Shown: positions 42,591-51,353 of the stretch, piece after piece
Layout: each line of letters opens with the position of its first letter
How positions within the stretch are numbered: the first letter of the stretch is position 1
Origin: Claveliimonas acetigenes
GTDB lineage: Bacteria; Bacillota; Clostridia; Lachnospirales; Lachnospiraceae
Direction of reading: 5' to 3'
Assembly (NCBI RefSeq): GCF_025567385.1
Contig: NZ_JAOQJU010000002.1
Coordinates: forward strand, 124,001-188,000
DNA length: 64,000 nt
Translations under genes and position numbers: made by a program
The notes under the pieces: model-generated
What the model was told of the DNA's origin: nothing
Seen by the model: only the letters and a program-made list of their open reading frames with translations
Database searches by the model: none

Positions 42591-43955
42591 TTAATTCTTG
42601 AAACTATGGATAGGTGCCGGAATCCTTCCTTTTCTATTGATAAACGCACTGCAGTCAAACTCATTGACCGGAATAATAGGAGCGTATCCAAGCAAGCCGC
42701 CAAATTCTGCCGTTTCTCTAACATCTTTTCCGATAACAGGAATCAAACGCACAGCCGTTGTTTTCTGATTTACCATGCCGATCGCCATCTCATCCGCAAT
42801 AATTCCGGAAATTGTAGTGGCGCTTGTTTTTCCCGGAATAGCTATCATATCCAGTCCCACAGAGCAAACACAGGTCATGGCTTCCAGTTTCTCTATTGTC
42901 AGGGCGCCCACCTTCACTGCATCAATCATCCCCTGGTCTTCACTGACCGGAATAAAGGCTCCGCTAAGCCCTCCAACATAGGAAGATGCCATAACACCGC
43001 CCTTTTTCACTTGATCATTTAACATCGCAAGTGCCGCCGTCGTCCCCGGAGCCCCTACGCGTTCCAATCCTATCTCTTCCAGGATCTCCGCCACACTGTC
43101 GCCGATTGCAGGTGTAGGAGCCAGAGAGAGATCCACAATTCCGAAAGGAACTCCCATTCTTTTAGATGCTTCCCCTGCTACAAGCTGTCCCACACGAGTC
43201 ACTTTAAATGCAGTCTTTTTAATCATCTCACACAATTTTTCAAATCCCTGCCCTCTGACCTTAGCAATGGCATTTTTCACGACTCCCGGTCCGCTTACTC
43301 CCACATTGATTACCGCATCCCCTTCAGTAATTCCCAAAAAGGCACCTGCCATAAACGGATTGTCATCCGGGGCATTACAGAAAACAACCAACTTTGCACA
43401 ACCCAGGGAATCCTGCTCTTTCGTAGCTTCCGCAGTTGCCTTCACAATCTCTCCGCTCAGACGTACCGCATCCATATTAATCCCGGTTCTTGTAGACCCG
43501 ACATTAATGGAACTGCACACCCGCTCTGTGCAGGCAAGCGCCTCCGGGATGGAACGAATCAAATTCTCATCCCCTGTTGTCATAGCCTTAGACACCAGAG
43601 CGGAATAGCCGCCGATAAAATTAACGCCTACTTCCTTAGCTGCTTTATCCAAAGTTCTGGCAACAGACACATAATCTGCCGGAGACTTACAGGCAGAACC
43701 GCCTATCAGGGCAATAGGCGTAACGGAAATTCTTTTGTTCACAATCGGGATTCCAAACTCCTTTTCAATAGCCTCCCCGGTAGCCACCAGGTCTTTGGCG
43801 ATCGTCGTAATCTTCTGATATATATTTTCATTTAACTTGTTAAGATCTGAATCAATGCAATCCATCAGGCTGATTCCCAAGGTTATGGTTCTTACATCAA
43901 GATTCTCCTGTTCAATCATCTGGTTTGTTTCGTTTACTTCATATATATTAATCAT
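42591..43955 (-). CDS. UPF0210 / PFL family protein of unknown function
   Basis: 454 residues, the UPF0210 family, which has a barrel related to pyruvate formate-lyase but lacks the glycyl-radical loop. Characteristic stretches are ISLMDCIDSDLNKLNENIYQ near the N-terminus, NVGSTRTGINMDAVR, SGPGVVKNAIAKV, and the C-terminal AVRLIPVIGKDVRETAEFGG and CSAFINRKGRIPAPIHS. No catalytic role is established. It is preceded by a small ACT-domain gene (UPF0237), a pairing conserved across Firmicutes that suggests amino-acid-responsive regulation or a two-subunit complex. Confidence 0.93.
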   Translation of the reverse strand: MINIYEVNETNQMIEQENLDVRTITLGISLMDCIDSDLNKLNENIYQKITTIAKDLVATGEAIEKEFGIPIVNKRISVTPIALIGGSACKSPADYVSVARTLDKAAKEVGVNFIGGYSALVSKAMTTGDENLIRSIPEALACTERVCSSINVGSTRTGINMDAVRLSGEIVKATAEATKEQDSLGCAKLVVFCNAPDDNPFMAGAFLGITEGDAVINVGVSGPGVVKNAIAKVRGQGFEKLCEMIKKTAFKVTRVGQLVAGEASKRMGVPFGIVDLSLAPTPAIGDSVAEILEEIGLERVGAPGTTAALAMLNDQVKKGGVMASSYVGGLSGAFIPVSEDQGMIDAVKVGALTIEKLEAMTCVCSVGLDMIAIPGKTSATTISGIIADEMAIGMVNQKTTAVRLIPVIGKDVRETAEFGGLLGYAPIIPVNEFDCSAFINRKGRIPAPIHSFKN

Positions 43956-43995
43956 CTTCTGCGCATGTCCTTTCTCTCAATCTGTCAGAGCCATA

Positions 43996-44268
43996 TTATA
44001 TTCTATGCATCTTTTCAAAAATCTCTGCTCTCTGACAATGGATTGTTACGCCAATTGCAAGGCCCAGTTTTTCAAGGTCTTCTGCATACTCTGCGAATTC
44101 TTTTACTGCCTGCGTCACATCAACAACTGCCATCATATTAAAATAACCGTCTACTATCGTCTGTGAAATATCCAGAATATTAATATTGGCTTCTGCAAGA
44201 TAGGTACATACTTTCGCAATAATCCCCACCGTGTCTTTCCCTACAACAGTAATAACACATTTTTTCAT
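43996..44268 (-). CDS. Small stand-alone ACT domain protein (UPF0237)
   Basis: 90 residues forming one ACT domain: KCVITVVGKDTVGIIAKVCTYLAEANINILDIS and FNMMAVVDV are the beta-alpha-beta core, followed by a helical tail. ACT domains bind small ligands, usually amino acids, at dimer interfaces. The ATG at 44268 is chosen because GGAGGA lies eight bases upstream; the six-codon longer version would overlap that site. Its partner is the UPF0210 gene 40 bases downstream. Confidence 0.93.
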   Translation of the reverse strand: MKKCVITVVGKDTVGIIAKVCTYLAEANINILDISQTIVDGYFNMMAVVDVTQAVKEFAEYAEDLEKLGLAIGVTIHCQRAEIFEKMHRI

Positions 44269-44295
44269 TGTTCGTTTCCTCCTCATGTCTTTACA

Positions 44296-45093
44296 TTAAA
44301 CTGTTATAATATCTGATATGCTATCTCTCCTGGCAACCATCAGTGGAATATCCTCTCCTTTGTATGGGTTATTTCCTATGGTTACTTCCAGTTTGACAGT
44401 TTCATAAGCAAGCTCAGCATAATTATTCTCCTTACTAAGATGCCCTAAGAGTACGCATTTCAAATTATCATGTAGTATATCACAAAGAAGCCTTCCTGAC
44501 AATTCATTCGATAAATGTCCTTTCTCTCCCATCACTCTCCGCTTCAGCGGATACGGATAAGGTCCTACCTCCAACATATGAATGTCGTGATTAGCTTCCA
44601 AAAGCACAGCATCCAGATTCTTCAAGTGCTCCACCGTATATTCATCATAAATTCCAAGATCTGTTGCCACCGCTACGGATTTTGTCCCGTGTTCAATCCG
44701 ATAGCCCGACGGTTCTTTGGCATCGTGGGAAATGGCAAAGGGCTGGATTTCCATATCTCCAAGCTGGAATTTATGATCTATATCCACCGGATGTAAAAGA
44801 CCTTCCGGCATTTTCCCCAATGCTTTGTATTCTTTGATTCCGTCAATCGTCCCTTTTGTGGCATAAATAGGAATCTCATATTTTCGGCTGAACACTCCCA
44901 GCCCCTGAATGTGATCCGAATGCTCATGGGTAATCAGGATTCCCGAAAGCTCATCTGCTTTCACTCCCAGCGTATGTAACCCTTCGTCGATTCTCTTCTT
45001 ACTGATTCCGGTATCCACAAGCAGATGCGTCCTTTCATCTCCCACATAGATACAATTTCCACTGCTTCCACTGGCAATACTGCATAATCTCAT
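44296..45093 (-). CDS. MBL-fold metallohydrolase, WalJ/YycJ-like
   Basis: 265 residues of the metallo-beta-lactamase fold. Opens with RLCSIASGSSGNCIYV, typical of YycJ/WalJ, and has the metal motif ITHEHSDHIQGL, a further His in AISHDAKEPSGY, Asp in VATDLG, and His in LLGHLSKENN. WalJ has been linked to coordination of DNA replication and cell division and to nuclease activity; here there is no walRK operon nearby, the gene instead following coaE. Function by family only. Confidence 0.9.
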   Translation of the reverse strand: MRLCSIASGSSGNCIYVGDERTHLLVDTGISKKRIDEGLHTLGVKADELSGILITHEHSDHIQGLGVFSRKYEIPIYATKGTIDGIKEYKALGKMPEGLLHPVDIDHKFQLGDMEIQPFAISHDAKEPSGYRIEHGTKSVAVATDLGIYDEYTVEHLKNLDAVLLEANHDIHMLEVGPYPYPLKRRVMGEKGHLSNELSGRLLCDILHDNLKCVLLGHLSKENNYAELAYETVKLEVTIGNNPYKGEDIPLMVARRDSISDIITV

Positions 45094-45116
45094 ATAACTA
45101 TCTCCTGCTGCTTCCT

Positions 45117-45707
45117 TTACATCCTATCCATTATACTATCGAGCTGAACGCACGTTTCATCAAAGCTCCTGCTATTATCAATTGCCCGGTCACATCTTTC
45201 CAGATATGCATCCCGCGTCATCTGCGAATCAAAAATGGCCGTAATCCTGTCGTCACTATAGCCTCTGGAATTCTTAAGCCTCCTTCTGCGGACATCCCGG
45301 TCTGCATAGATAAACCAGACCTCATCACAAATTTCGTCATAATGGTCCTCCAATAAAAGCGCCGCTTCCAGTACAAACATTTTTTCACCAGCCGCACGCT
45401 GCGCCTCTATCTCTTGGCAGATAATTTCCTTTACAGCAGGATGAACGATTCCGTTTAACCGTTCCAAAAGCTGCGGACTGACGAAAACTTTCTCTGCCAG
45501 TCCTGCCCGGTCAAGCTCTCCTTCTTCATCCAATATCTCTTCTCCAAAGCTTTCAACAATTGCCCGGTAACAGTCCGTATCCTTTTGCTGTAAGGTTTTT
45601 GCTACGCGATCCGCCTCACAGACATATACTCCATATTCCCGTCTCAGATATTCCAACACTTCGCTTTTCCCAGAACCTATTCCACCTGTAATTCCTATAA
45701 CTTTCAT
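45117..45707 (-). CDS. coaE: Dephospho-CoA kinase
   Basis: 196 residues. P-loop GITGGIGSGKSEV at the N-terminus, the CoA-binding EADRVAKTLQQKD region, and FVLEAALLLED typical of the family. Catalyses the last step of coenzyme A synthesis. Follows polA by 12 bases, a standard Gram-positive arrangement (polA-coaE), and precedes the walJ-like gene. Confidence 0.95.
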   Translation of the reverse strand: MKVIGITGGIGSGKSEVLEYLRREYGVYVCEADRVAKTLQQKDTDCYRAIVESFGEEILDEEGELDRAGLAEKVFVSPQLLERLNGIVHPAVKEIICQEIEAQRAAGEKMFVLEAALLLEDHYDEICDEVWFIYADRDVRRRRLKNSRGYSDDRITAIFDSQMTRDAYLERCDRAIDNSRSFDETCVQLDSIMDRM

Positions 45708-45719
45708 CTCTTACCTCGA

Positions 45720-48335
45720 TTATTTTGCTTCATACCAGTTTTCTCCGGTATGCATATCCACTACCAACGGCACTTCCAGAGAAGCCGCCTGTTCCATTTC
45801 CTCTTTTAAAATCTGTTTTACTTCCTCTACTTCCGTATGATACGTCTCTACAAGTAATTCATCATGTACCTGCAAAACCAGCCGGGACTTCATGTGGTTT
45901 TCTTTCAGCCTGTTATTCACAGCACACATAGCAATCTTCATAATATCGGCCGCAGTTCCCTGAATTGGTGCATTCATTGCAACCCGCTCTCCAAAGGATC
46001 GCTGCATAAAATTACTGGATTTAAGCTCCGGCACAGGTCTTCTTCTTCCAAAGAGCGTAACCACATATCCCATTTCCTTCGCATGCTTCACTGTATCATC
46101 CAGAAAGCTTTTGATTCCCGGATATGTTTTAAAATACTGCTCAATATACTGTTTTGCCTCTTTAATATCTATACTCAGGTCTTCACTAAGCCCATAGGAA
46201 CTAATGCCATATACAATTCCAAAATTAACAGCCTTTGCATTCCTGCGCTGTAAGTCTGTCACCTCTTCAAACGGCGTATGAAAGACCTGCGACGCCGTAA
46301 GTCTATGGATGTCCTGTGCTTCTTTATATGCCTGAATTAACTGTGCATCCTCAGAACAGTGCGCCAGCACACGAAGCTCAATCTGTGAATAATCTGCATC
46401 GACAAACACATATCCTTCTTCCGGCACAAATACTTTGCGAATCAATCTGCCAAGCTCCATACGGATAGGAATATTCTGCAAGTTTGGCTCTGTGCTGCTG
46501 ATTCTTCCGGTAGCAGTGATTGTCTGATTGAATCTGCCATGGATTCTTCCATCTTCATTAATATAGGCAGCCAGCCCGTCAGCGTACGTGGACTTTAATT
46601 TTGTAAGCTGACGATACTCCAGAATTTTTGTAATAATCGGATAGTCCGGTGCCAGTTTTTCCAACACATCGGCTGCGGTAGAATATCCCGTTTTCGTCTT
46701 TCTGCCGCCTTTTAACCCCATCTTTTCAAACAAAATCACACCCAGCTGTTTTGGAGAATTGATATTAAACTCTTCACCCGCCGTATCATAAATTTCCTTT
46801 TCCAGCTCCACGATTTTTACACCAAGTTGTGCCCCATAAGAACGCAAAGCTTCTGCCTCAACCTTCACGCCATTCTGCTCCATGTCATATAACGTAAAAA
46901 CCAACGGCATTTCTATCTCTGTAAAAAGCTGCCACATCTGCTCTTCTTTTAATTTGGCTGTGAGTGGTTCTATACTTGCCCATGCAGTATATGCTTCATA
47001 ACACACCTTCACATAGTCTTCGGCTTTATCCTCCAAAATAAGATCCAGCTGTTCTCTGGCAACATCTTCATAAGTATAATCATTCTTAAGCGGATTCAGC
47101 AAATATGCAGCGACCAGCGCATCGAAAGAATGCTCTCTTCCTCCTATTTCCAGATAGCTCATAGCAGCTTTTATATCAAACATGGAAAAAACCTGTACCG
47201 ACTCCGACACTTCTTTCACACGCTCAACCAGATAATCCATCGTAATGTCGTTCTCTGCATAAATACAAAAGACATTCTCTCTCCCGAAACAAATGCCAAT
47301 CCCACCAGGGCCTGCCTGTCCCGCAAAAAGGGGCAGGACATTTTTCGTATTCTTAAAAACACATACCCCCACTGCCAAAGCTTTTCCCGCCTTTGCAAAT
47401 ATCCGATCTGCCTCTTTCCGCTCCCTGATTTCTGTAAAGCCATCTTCTACTGCATTGGATGGGGCGGTTACGTCAAATCTATTCAACAAATTCTTAAATT
47501 GCAGCCTCTGGAAATATGCATAGGCTTCTTCCGTATAAATATTACCCAGCCTCGCCTCTTCCAGGGAGTATGCAAAATCTGCATCCACATGAATCGTTGC
47601 AAGAGTCTTACTCATAACTGCCAAATCCCAATGTTCCTTTAAAGCTTTTGAGGCACGGGGCGGCTTTACTTCCTCCACATGCTCATATGCATTTTCGATG
47701 GAATGATATTCTGTTATGATTTTTGTGGCTGTCTTCTCGCCAATGCTGGGGACTCCGGGAATATTATCTGAAGTATCTCCCATTAGTGCTTTCAAATCAA
47801 TAAACTCTTTCGGCGTCACCTGATACCGTTCTTTCACATCCTTGGCATAATAATCTTCTACTTCCGTCTTTCCCTGCTTTGTCTTAGGAATCCGTATCTT
47901 TACATGCTCCGTTGCAAGCTGAAGCAAATCTCTGTCCCCACTGATAACCGATACCTCCATTCCCTCCTGTTCGCAGCGTCTGGAAATGGTTCCCAGCAAG
48001 TCATCAGCTTCTAGTCCCGCTTTTTCAATCGTCTTAATTCCCATGGCATGCAGCACTTCTTTTATAATAGGAACCTGTTGACGCAGTTCGTCTGCCATAG
48101 GCTTCCGGGTCCCTTTGTATTCCGCATACATATTATGACGGAAAGTAGGGGCATGAACATCAAATGCTACCGTCAGATATTCCGGCTTTTCTTCCTCCAG
48201 GATTTTAAACATGATATTCAGGAAACCATAAACCGCATTTGTATGGAGTCCCTCTGCATTTGTCAAATCAGGAAGTCCATAAAATGCCCGGTTCAAAATA
48301 CTGTGTCCGTCAATCAATACAATTTTTCCAGCCAT
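45720..48335 (-). CDS. polA: DNA polymerase I
   Basis: 871 residues. The N-terminal 5'-3' exonuclease domain (about 1-290) includes LIDGHSILNRAFYG and GDTSDNIPGVPSIGEKTA; the polymerase domain contains DADYSQIELRVLAHCS (motif A), RRNAKAVNFGIVYGISSYGL (motif B) and VLQVHDELLVE (motif C). The middle exonuclease domain lacks the DxE motif of a proofreading site, so 3'-5' editing is probably absent, as in Bacillus PolA. Removes RNA primers and fills gaps. Upstream of coaE in one transcript. Confidence 0.97.
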   Translation of the reverse strand: MAGKIVLIDGHSILNRAFYGLPDLTNAEGLHTNAVYGFLNIMFKILEEEKPEYLTVAFDVHAPTFRHNMYAEYKGTRKPMADELRQQVPIIKEVLHAMGIKTIEKAGLEADDLLGTISRRCEQEGMEVSVISGDRDLLQLATEHVKIRIPKTKQGKTEVEDYYAKDVKERYQVTPKEFIDLKALMGDTSDNIPGVPSIGEKTATKIITEYHSIENAYEHVEEVKPPRASKALKEHWDLAVMSKTLATIHVDADFAYSLEEARLGNIYTEEAYAYFQRLQFKNLLNRFDVTAPSNAVEDGFTEIRERKEADRIFAKAGKALAVGVCVFKNTKNVLPLFAGQAGPGGIGICFGRENVFCIYAENDITMDYLVERVKEVSESVQVFSMFDIKAAMSYLEIGGREHSFDALVAAYLLNPLKNDYTYEDVAREQLDLILEDKAEDYVKVCYEAYTAWASIEPLTAKLKEEQMWQLFTEIEMPLVFTLYDMEQNGVKVEAEALRSYGAQLGVKIVELEKEIYDTAGEEFNINSPKQLGVILFEKMGLKGGRKTKTGYSTAADVLEKLAPDYPIITKILEYRQLTKLKSTYADGLAAYINEDGRIHGRFNQTITATGRISSTEPNLQNIPIRMELGRLIRKVFVPEEGYVFVDADYSQIELRVLAHCSEDAQLIQAYKEAQDIHRLTASQVFHTPFEEVTDLQRRNAKAVNFGIVYGISSYGLSEDLSIDIKEAKQYIEQYFKTYPGIKSFLDDTVKHAKEMGYVVTLFGRRRPVPELKSSNFMQRSFGERVAMNAPIQGTAADIMKIAMCAVNNRLKENHMKSRLVLQVHDELLVETYHTEVEEVKQILKEEMEQAASLEVPLVVDMHTGENWYEAK

Positions 48336-48366
48336 AAGAATTCTCCAATCTGGTTATTTTTTTAAT

Positions 48367-48409
48367 TTAAAAAACACTGGAATTCCTTCATCTCAGGCAA
48401 TCCAGTGTT
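48367..48409 (-). terminator. Terminator after tRNA-Leu
   Basis: AACACTGGA pairs perfectly with TCCAGTGTT across a long loop, then a T-run on the minus strand, about ten bases beyond the tRNA 3' end. Confidence 0.75.
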
Positions 48410-48419
48410 CTTTCTTCAA

Positions 48420-48502
48420 TGCGGATGGTGGGACTTGAACCCACACGAGGTCACCCCCGCAAGATTTTGAGTCTTGTGCGTCTGCCATTCCGCCACATCC
48501 GC
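48420..48502 (-). tRNA. tRNA-Leu (anticodon CAA)
   Basis: 83 bases, minus strand. Acceptor GCGGATG pairs with CATCCGC plus discriminator A; the anticodon stem CAAGA/TCTTG closes the loop CTCAAAA, so the anticodon is CAA (codon UUG). The variable arm GCGGGGGTGACCTCGT is long, as in class II tRNAs, and the T arm has GTTCAAGT. CCA is not encoded. It has its own promoter upstream and terminator downstream. Confidence 0.95.
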
Positions 48503-48530
48503 ATATCCCGACCTTTTCAAGCCGAGATTC

Positions 48531-48559
48531 ATTGTATCATAGTATTTTAAAAAAAACAA
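48531..48559 (-). promoter_or_regulatory. Predicted promoter of tRNA-Leu
   Basis: Minus-strand -35 TTGTTT at 48554-48559 and -10 TACAAT at 48531-48536, spacer 17; the tRNA 5' end is 28 bases downstream. Confidence 0.6.
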
Positions 48560-48582
48560 TACTTTTTTGTCTCAATTTGCAA

Positions 48583-49857
48583 TTATTTTGCAATTAATTT
48601 TTTTCCAATATCAAAGCAATCAAATGTTGCAAAATAATCAGAAGGCGTTTCCGCACGGCGAATCAGTTGTGTGCTTCCATCTTCTTTCAGCAGCACCTCG
48701 GCAGACCGAAGCCGTCCGTTATAATTGTATCCCATAGAGAACCCGTGGGCGCCTGTATCATGAATTACCAGGACATCTCCCATATCAATCTTGGGCAGCA
48801 TCCTGTCAATTGCAAACTTATCATTATTCTCACACAGAGAACCGGTCACATCATACATATGGCTGCAGGGTTCGTTTTCCTTTCCAAGAACCGTTATGTG
48901 ATGGTATGCGCCATACATTGCCGGCCGCATCAGATTTGCCGCACAGGCATCTACTCCAATATACTCCTTATGTGTATGCTTTTCATGAATCGCAGTCGTA
49001 ACCAGACAGCCATATGGCCCCATCATAAAACGGCCAAGTTCTGTATAGATCGCTACATCACCCATTCCCGCCGGAACGAGTACTTCTTCATACACACGCC
49101 GCACACCTTCTCCGATTACCTGAATATCATTCGGCTCCTGATCCGGCTTATAGGGAATCCCGATTCCACCAGACAGATTAATGAACTTAATATGTGCACC
49201 TGTCTCTTTCTGAAGCTTTACAGCCACTTCAAACAAAACCTTCGCTAACATTGGATAATAATCATTAGTCACGGTATTGCTTGCAAGAAAGGCATGAATT
49301 CCGAATTCCTTCGCGCCTTTCGCTTTGAGAATTTTGAAAGCTTCAAAAATTTGCTCTGTAGTCATGCCATACTTGGCATCCCCCGGATTATCCATAATAT
49401 CATTACTGATTTTAAACAATCCACCCGGATTATAACGGCAGCTTATCGTCTCAGGGATATGTCCGATTGTTTTTTCCAGAAAATCAATATGTGTAATATC
49501 ATCCAGATTAATAATTGCCCCCAGTTTATCCGCCAATGCGAATTCTTCCGCCGGAGTATCATTCGAAGAGAACATGATGTCGCCCGGCTCGGCACCGATT
49601 GCATCAGAAAGCATTAATTCCGTCAGTGAAGAGCAATCGTATCCACAGCCATATTCCCTTAAAATACGAATAAGAAATGGATTGGGCGTCGCCTTTACTG
49701 CAAAGTATTCCTTATACCCTTTGTTCCAGGAAAAAGCTTTCTTTAATGCTTCCGCATTCCTTCTGATTCCTTTCTCATCATAAAGATGAAAGGGTGTCGG
49801 CCAGGTCTTCGTAATCTCAGCGACCTGCTCTTTTGTTACAAATGGTTCTTTTATCAT
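48583..49857 (-). CDS. lysA: Diaminopimelate decarboxylase-like PLP enzyme
   Basis: 424 residues of fold-type III (alanine racemase-like barrel). PLP Lys55 in EYFAVKATPNPF, cofactor-phosphate loop NLSGGIGIPYKP, and a C-terminal substrate region GSLCENNDKFA. The family motif there is normally CESGD; the CENND variant is unusual and could affect specificity, so an atypical diaminopimelate or related amino-acid decarboxylase is possible. Makes lysine from meso-diaminopimelate if LysA. Start 49857 follows GAGGAAC; a second ATG at 49896 forms a TAATG junction with the pyk stop. Confidence 0.82.
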   Translation of the reverse strand: MIKEPFVTKEQVAEITKTWPTPFHLYDEKGIRRNAEALKKAFSWNKGYKEYFAVKATPNPFLIRILREYGCGYDCSSLTELMLSDAIGAEPGDIMFSSNDTPAEEFALADKLGAIINLDDITHIDFLEKTIGHIPETISCRYNPGGLFKISNDIMDNPGDAKYGMTTEQIFEAFKILKAKGAKEFGIHAFLASNTVTNDYYPMLAKVLFEVAVKLQKETGAHIKFINLSGGIGIPYKPDQEPNDIQVIGEGVRRVYEEVLVPAGMGDVAIYTELGRFMMGPYGCLVTTAIHEKHTHKEYIGVDACAANLMRPAMYGAYHHITVLGKENEPCSHMYDVTGSLCENNDKFAIDRMLPKIDMGDVLVIHDTGAHGFSMGYNYNGRLRSAEVLLKEDGSTQLIRRAETPSDYFATFDCFDIGKKLIAK

Positions 49858-49895
49858 AGCTATTTGTTCCTCTTTTCTGTAATATCTATTGTGCA

Positions 49896-51332
49896 TTAAT
49901 CTATAACTGCTATCCGCATCATATTGCTTACGCTTTCTTTTTCTGCTTTAATACTTGGCGAAGGGATTCCTGCCGTAAGAATGACAACATCTCCCGTCTC
50001 CACCACCTGCTTCGCAGAGAGAAGGTCAATCGCTCCGCTTAAAATATCCTCTGTTGTATGAAATTCAATTGATTTATATGGTCTCACACCCCAATAAAGC
50101 TGCATTCTTCTCAATGTCTCCTCATTCGGAGTTACGCCAATAATCTCTGCCTTAGGCTTAAACTTAGAAACAACCCTTGACGTTGCGCCGGATACAGACG
50201 GCGTTACAATACATTTTGCATTCAGGCTCACTGCCGCAGCAACTGAAGCATAACCAATTGCACTGGAAATGCCTTTTTTCTGATGCTCTCTTGATTTTTC
50301 TAATATAATCTCATAATCCAAATGCTCTTCTGTATTCTCCACAATATGAACCATCATCTGCAATGCCTCTACCGGATATTTCCCTGATGCAGTCTCTCCT
50401 GAAAGCATTACCGCATCCGTTCCATCATAGACAGCATTTGCCACATCCGTAACTTCCGCACGGGTCGGACGCGGATTGCGAATCATAGAATCCAGCATCT
50501 GTGTCGCCGTGATAACCGGCTTATAGTAATCATTGCATTTCTGTATCAGCATTTTCTGAAGGTATGGAACCTCTTCCGCCGGAATCTCAACACCCAAGTC
50601 GCCGCGTGCAATCATAATTCCATCAGAACAGCGGATAATCTCATCAATATTTCTGATTCCTTCTGCATTCTCAATCTTGGCTATAATGGGAATATAAGGA
50701 GCTTTACATGCTTTCAGCCATGCTTTTATCTCCAAAATACACTCTGCGTTACGCACAAAAGACGCTGCAATAAAATCAATTCCCTGCTCTACACCAAATT
50801 TAATATCTTCTCTGTCTTTGTCCGTAATCGCGGGAAGGCGCACCGGTACATTCGGCACATTAACACCTTTTCTCTCGCCCAGCTCTCCGCCATTTACAAT
50901 CGTACATATAATCTCCGTATCCTTTTTATCCTGAACAACAAGCTCAATCAACCCGTCATCAATCAGAATTCTCTTCCCAATCTCAACATCCTCCGCCAGT
51001 CCCGGATAAGTAATGGAAACCCCCGTTTCATCCCCTGTTTTTTCCACGGTACTAAGGACGAATCTCTTTCCCGCTTCTAAAGTCACCTTTTTGCCATCTT
51101 TCAAAAGTCCTGTCCGAATCTCAGGGCCTTTGGTATCCAGCAGGATTGCAACCGGCTTTCTCTCTTCTTCCCGTACCTTCTTCAGGGTATCCATCCTGGC
51201 CTTCTGTTCTTCATGCGTTCCATGCGAGAAATTAAACCTTGCCACATCCATGCCATTCTGAATTAACTTTCTCATCATTTCAGCATCATTGGCCGACGGT
51301 CCCATCGTACAGACTATTTTTGTTTTTTTCAT
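49896..51332 (-). CDS. pyk: Pyruvate kinase
   Basis: 478 residues, a single-copy-type pyruvate kinase without the C-terminal PEP-utiliser domain that Bacillus enzymes carry. N-terminal KTKIVCTMGPSAND, FNFSHGTHEEQ, the substrate motif LDTKGPEIRTG, and the active-site stretch IIAKIENAEGIRNIDEII with IMIARGDLGVEIP; ATQMLDSMI and MLSGETASGKYPVEA follow. Generates ATP from phosphoenolpyruvate. GGAG-containing site before the ATG at 51332. Confidence 0.97.
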   Translation of the reverse strand: MKKTKIVCTMGPSANDAEMMRKLIQNGMDVARFNFSHGTHEEQKARMDTLKKVREEERKPVAILLDTKGPEIRTGLLKDGKKVTLEAGKRFVLSTVEKTGDETGVSITYPGLAEDVEIGKRILIDDGLIELVVQDKKDTEIICTIVNGGELGERKGVNVPNVPVRLPAITDKDREDIKFGVEQGIDFIAASFVRNAECILEIKAWLKACKAPYIPIIAKIENAEGIRNIDEIIRCSDGIMIARGDLGVEIPAEEVPYLQKMLIQKCNDYYKPVITATQMLDSMIRNPRPTRAEVTDVANAVYDGTDAVMLSGETASGKYPVEALQMMVHIVENTEEHLDYEIILEKSREHQKKGISSAIGYASVAAAVSLNAKCIVTPSVSGATSRVVSKFKPKAEIIGVTPNEETLRRMQLYWGVRPYKSIEFHTTEDILSGAIDLLSAKQVVETGDVVILTAGIPSPSIKAEKESVSNMMRIAVID

Positions 51333-51353
51333 TTTTTCTCCATTCCTCTCCTT

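Noticed and set aside
49858..49895. Lysine riboswitch or T-box upstream of the lysA-like gene
   Set aside because: No room; pyk ends at 49896 immediately upstream.
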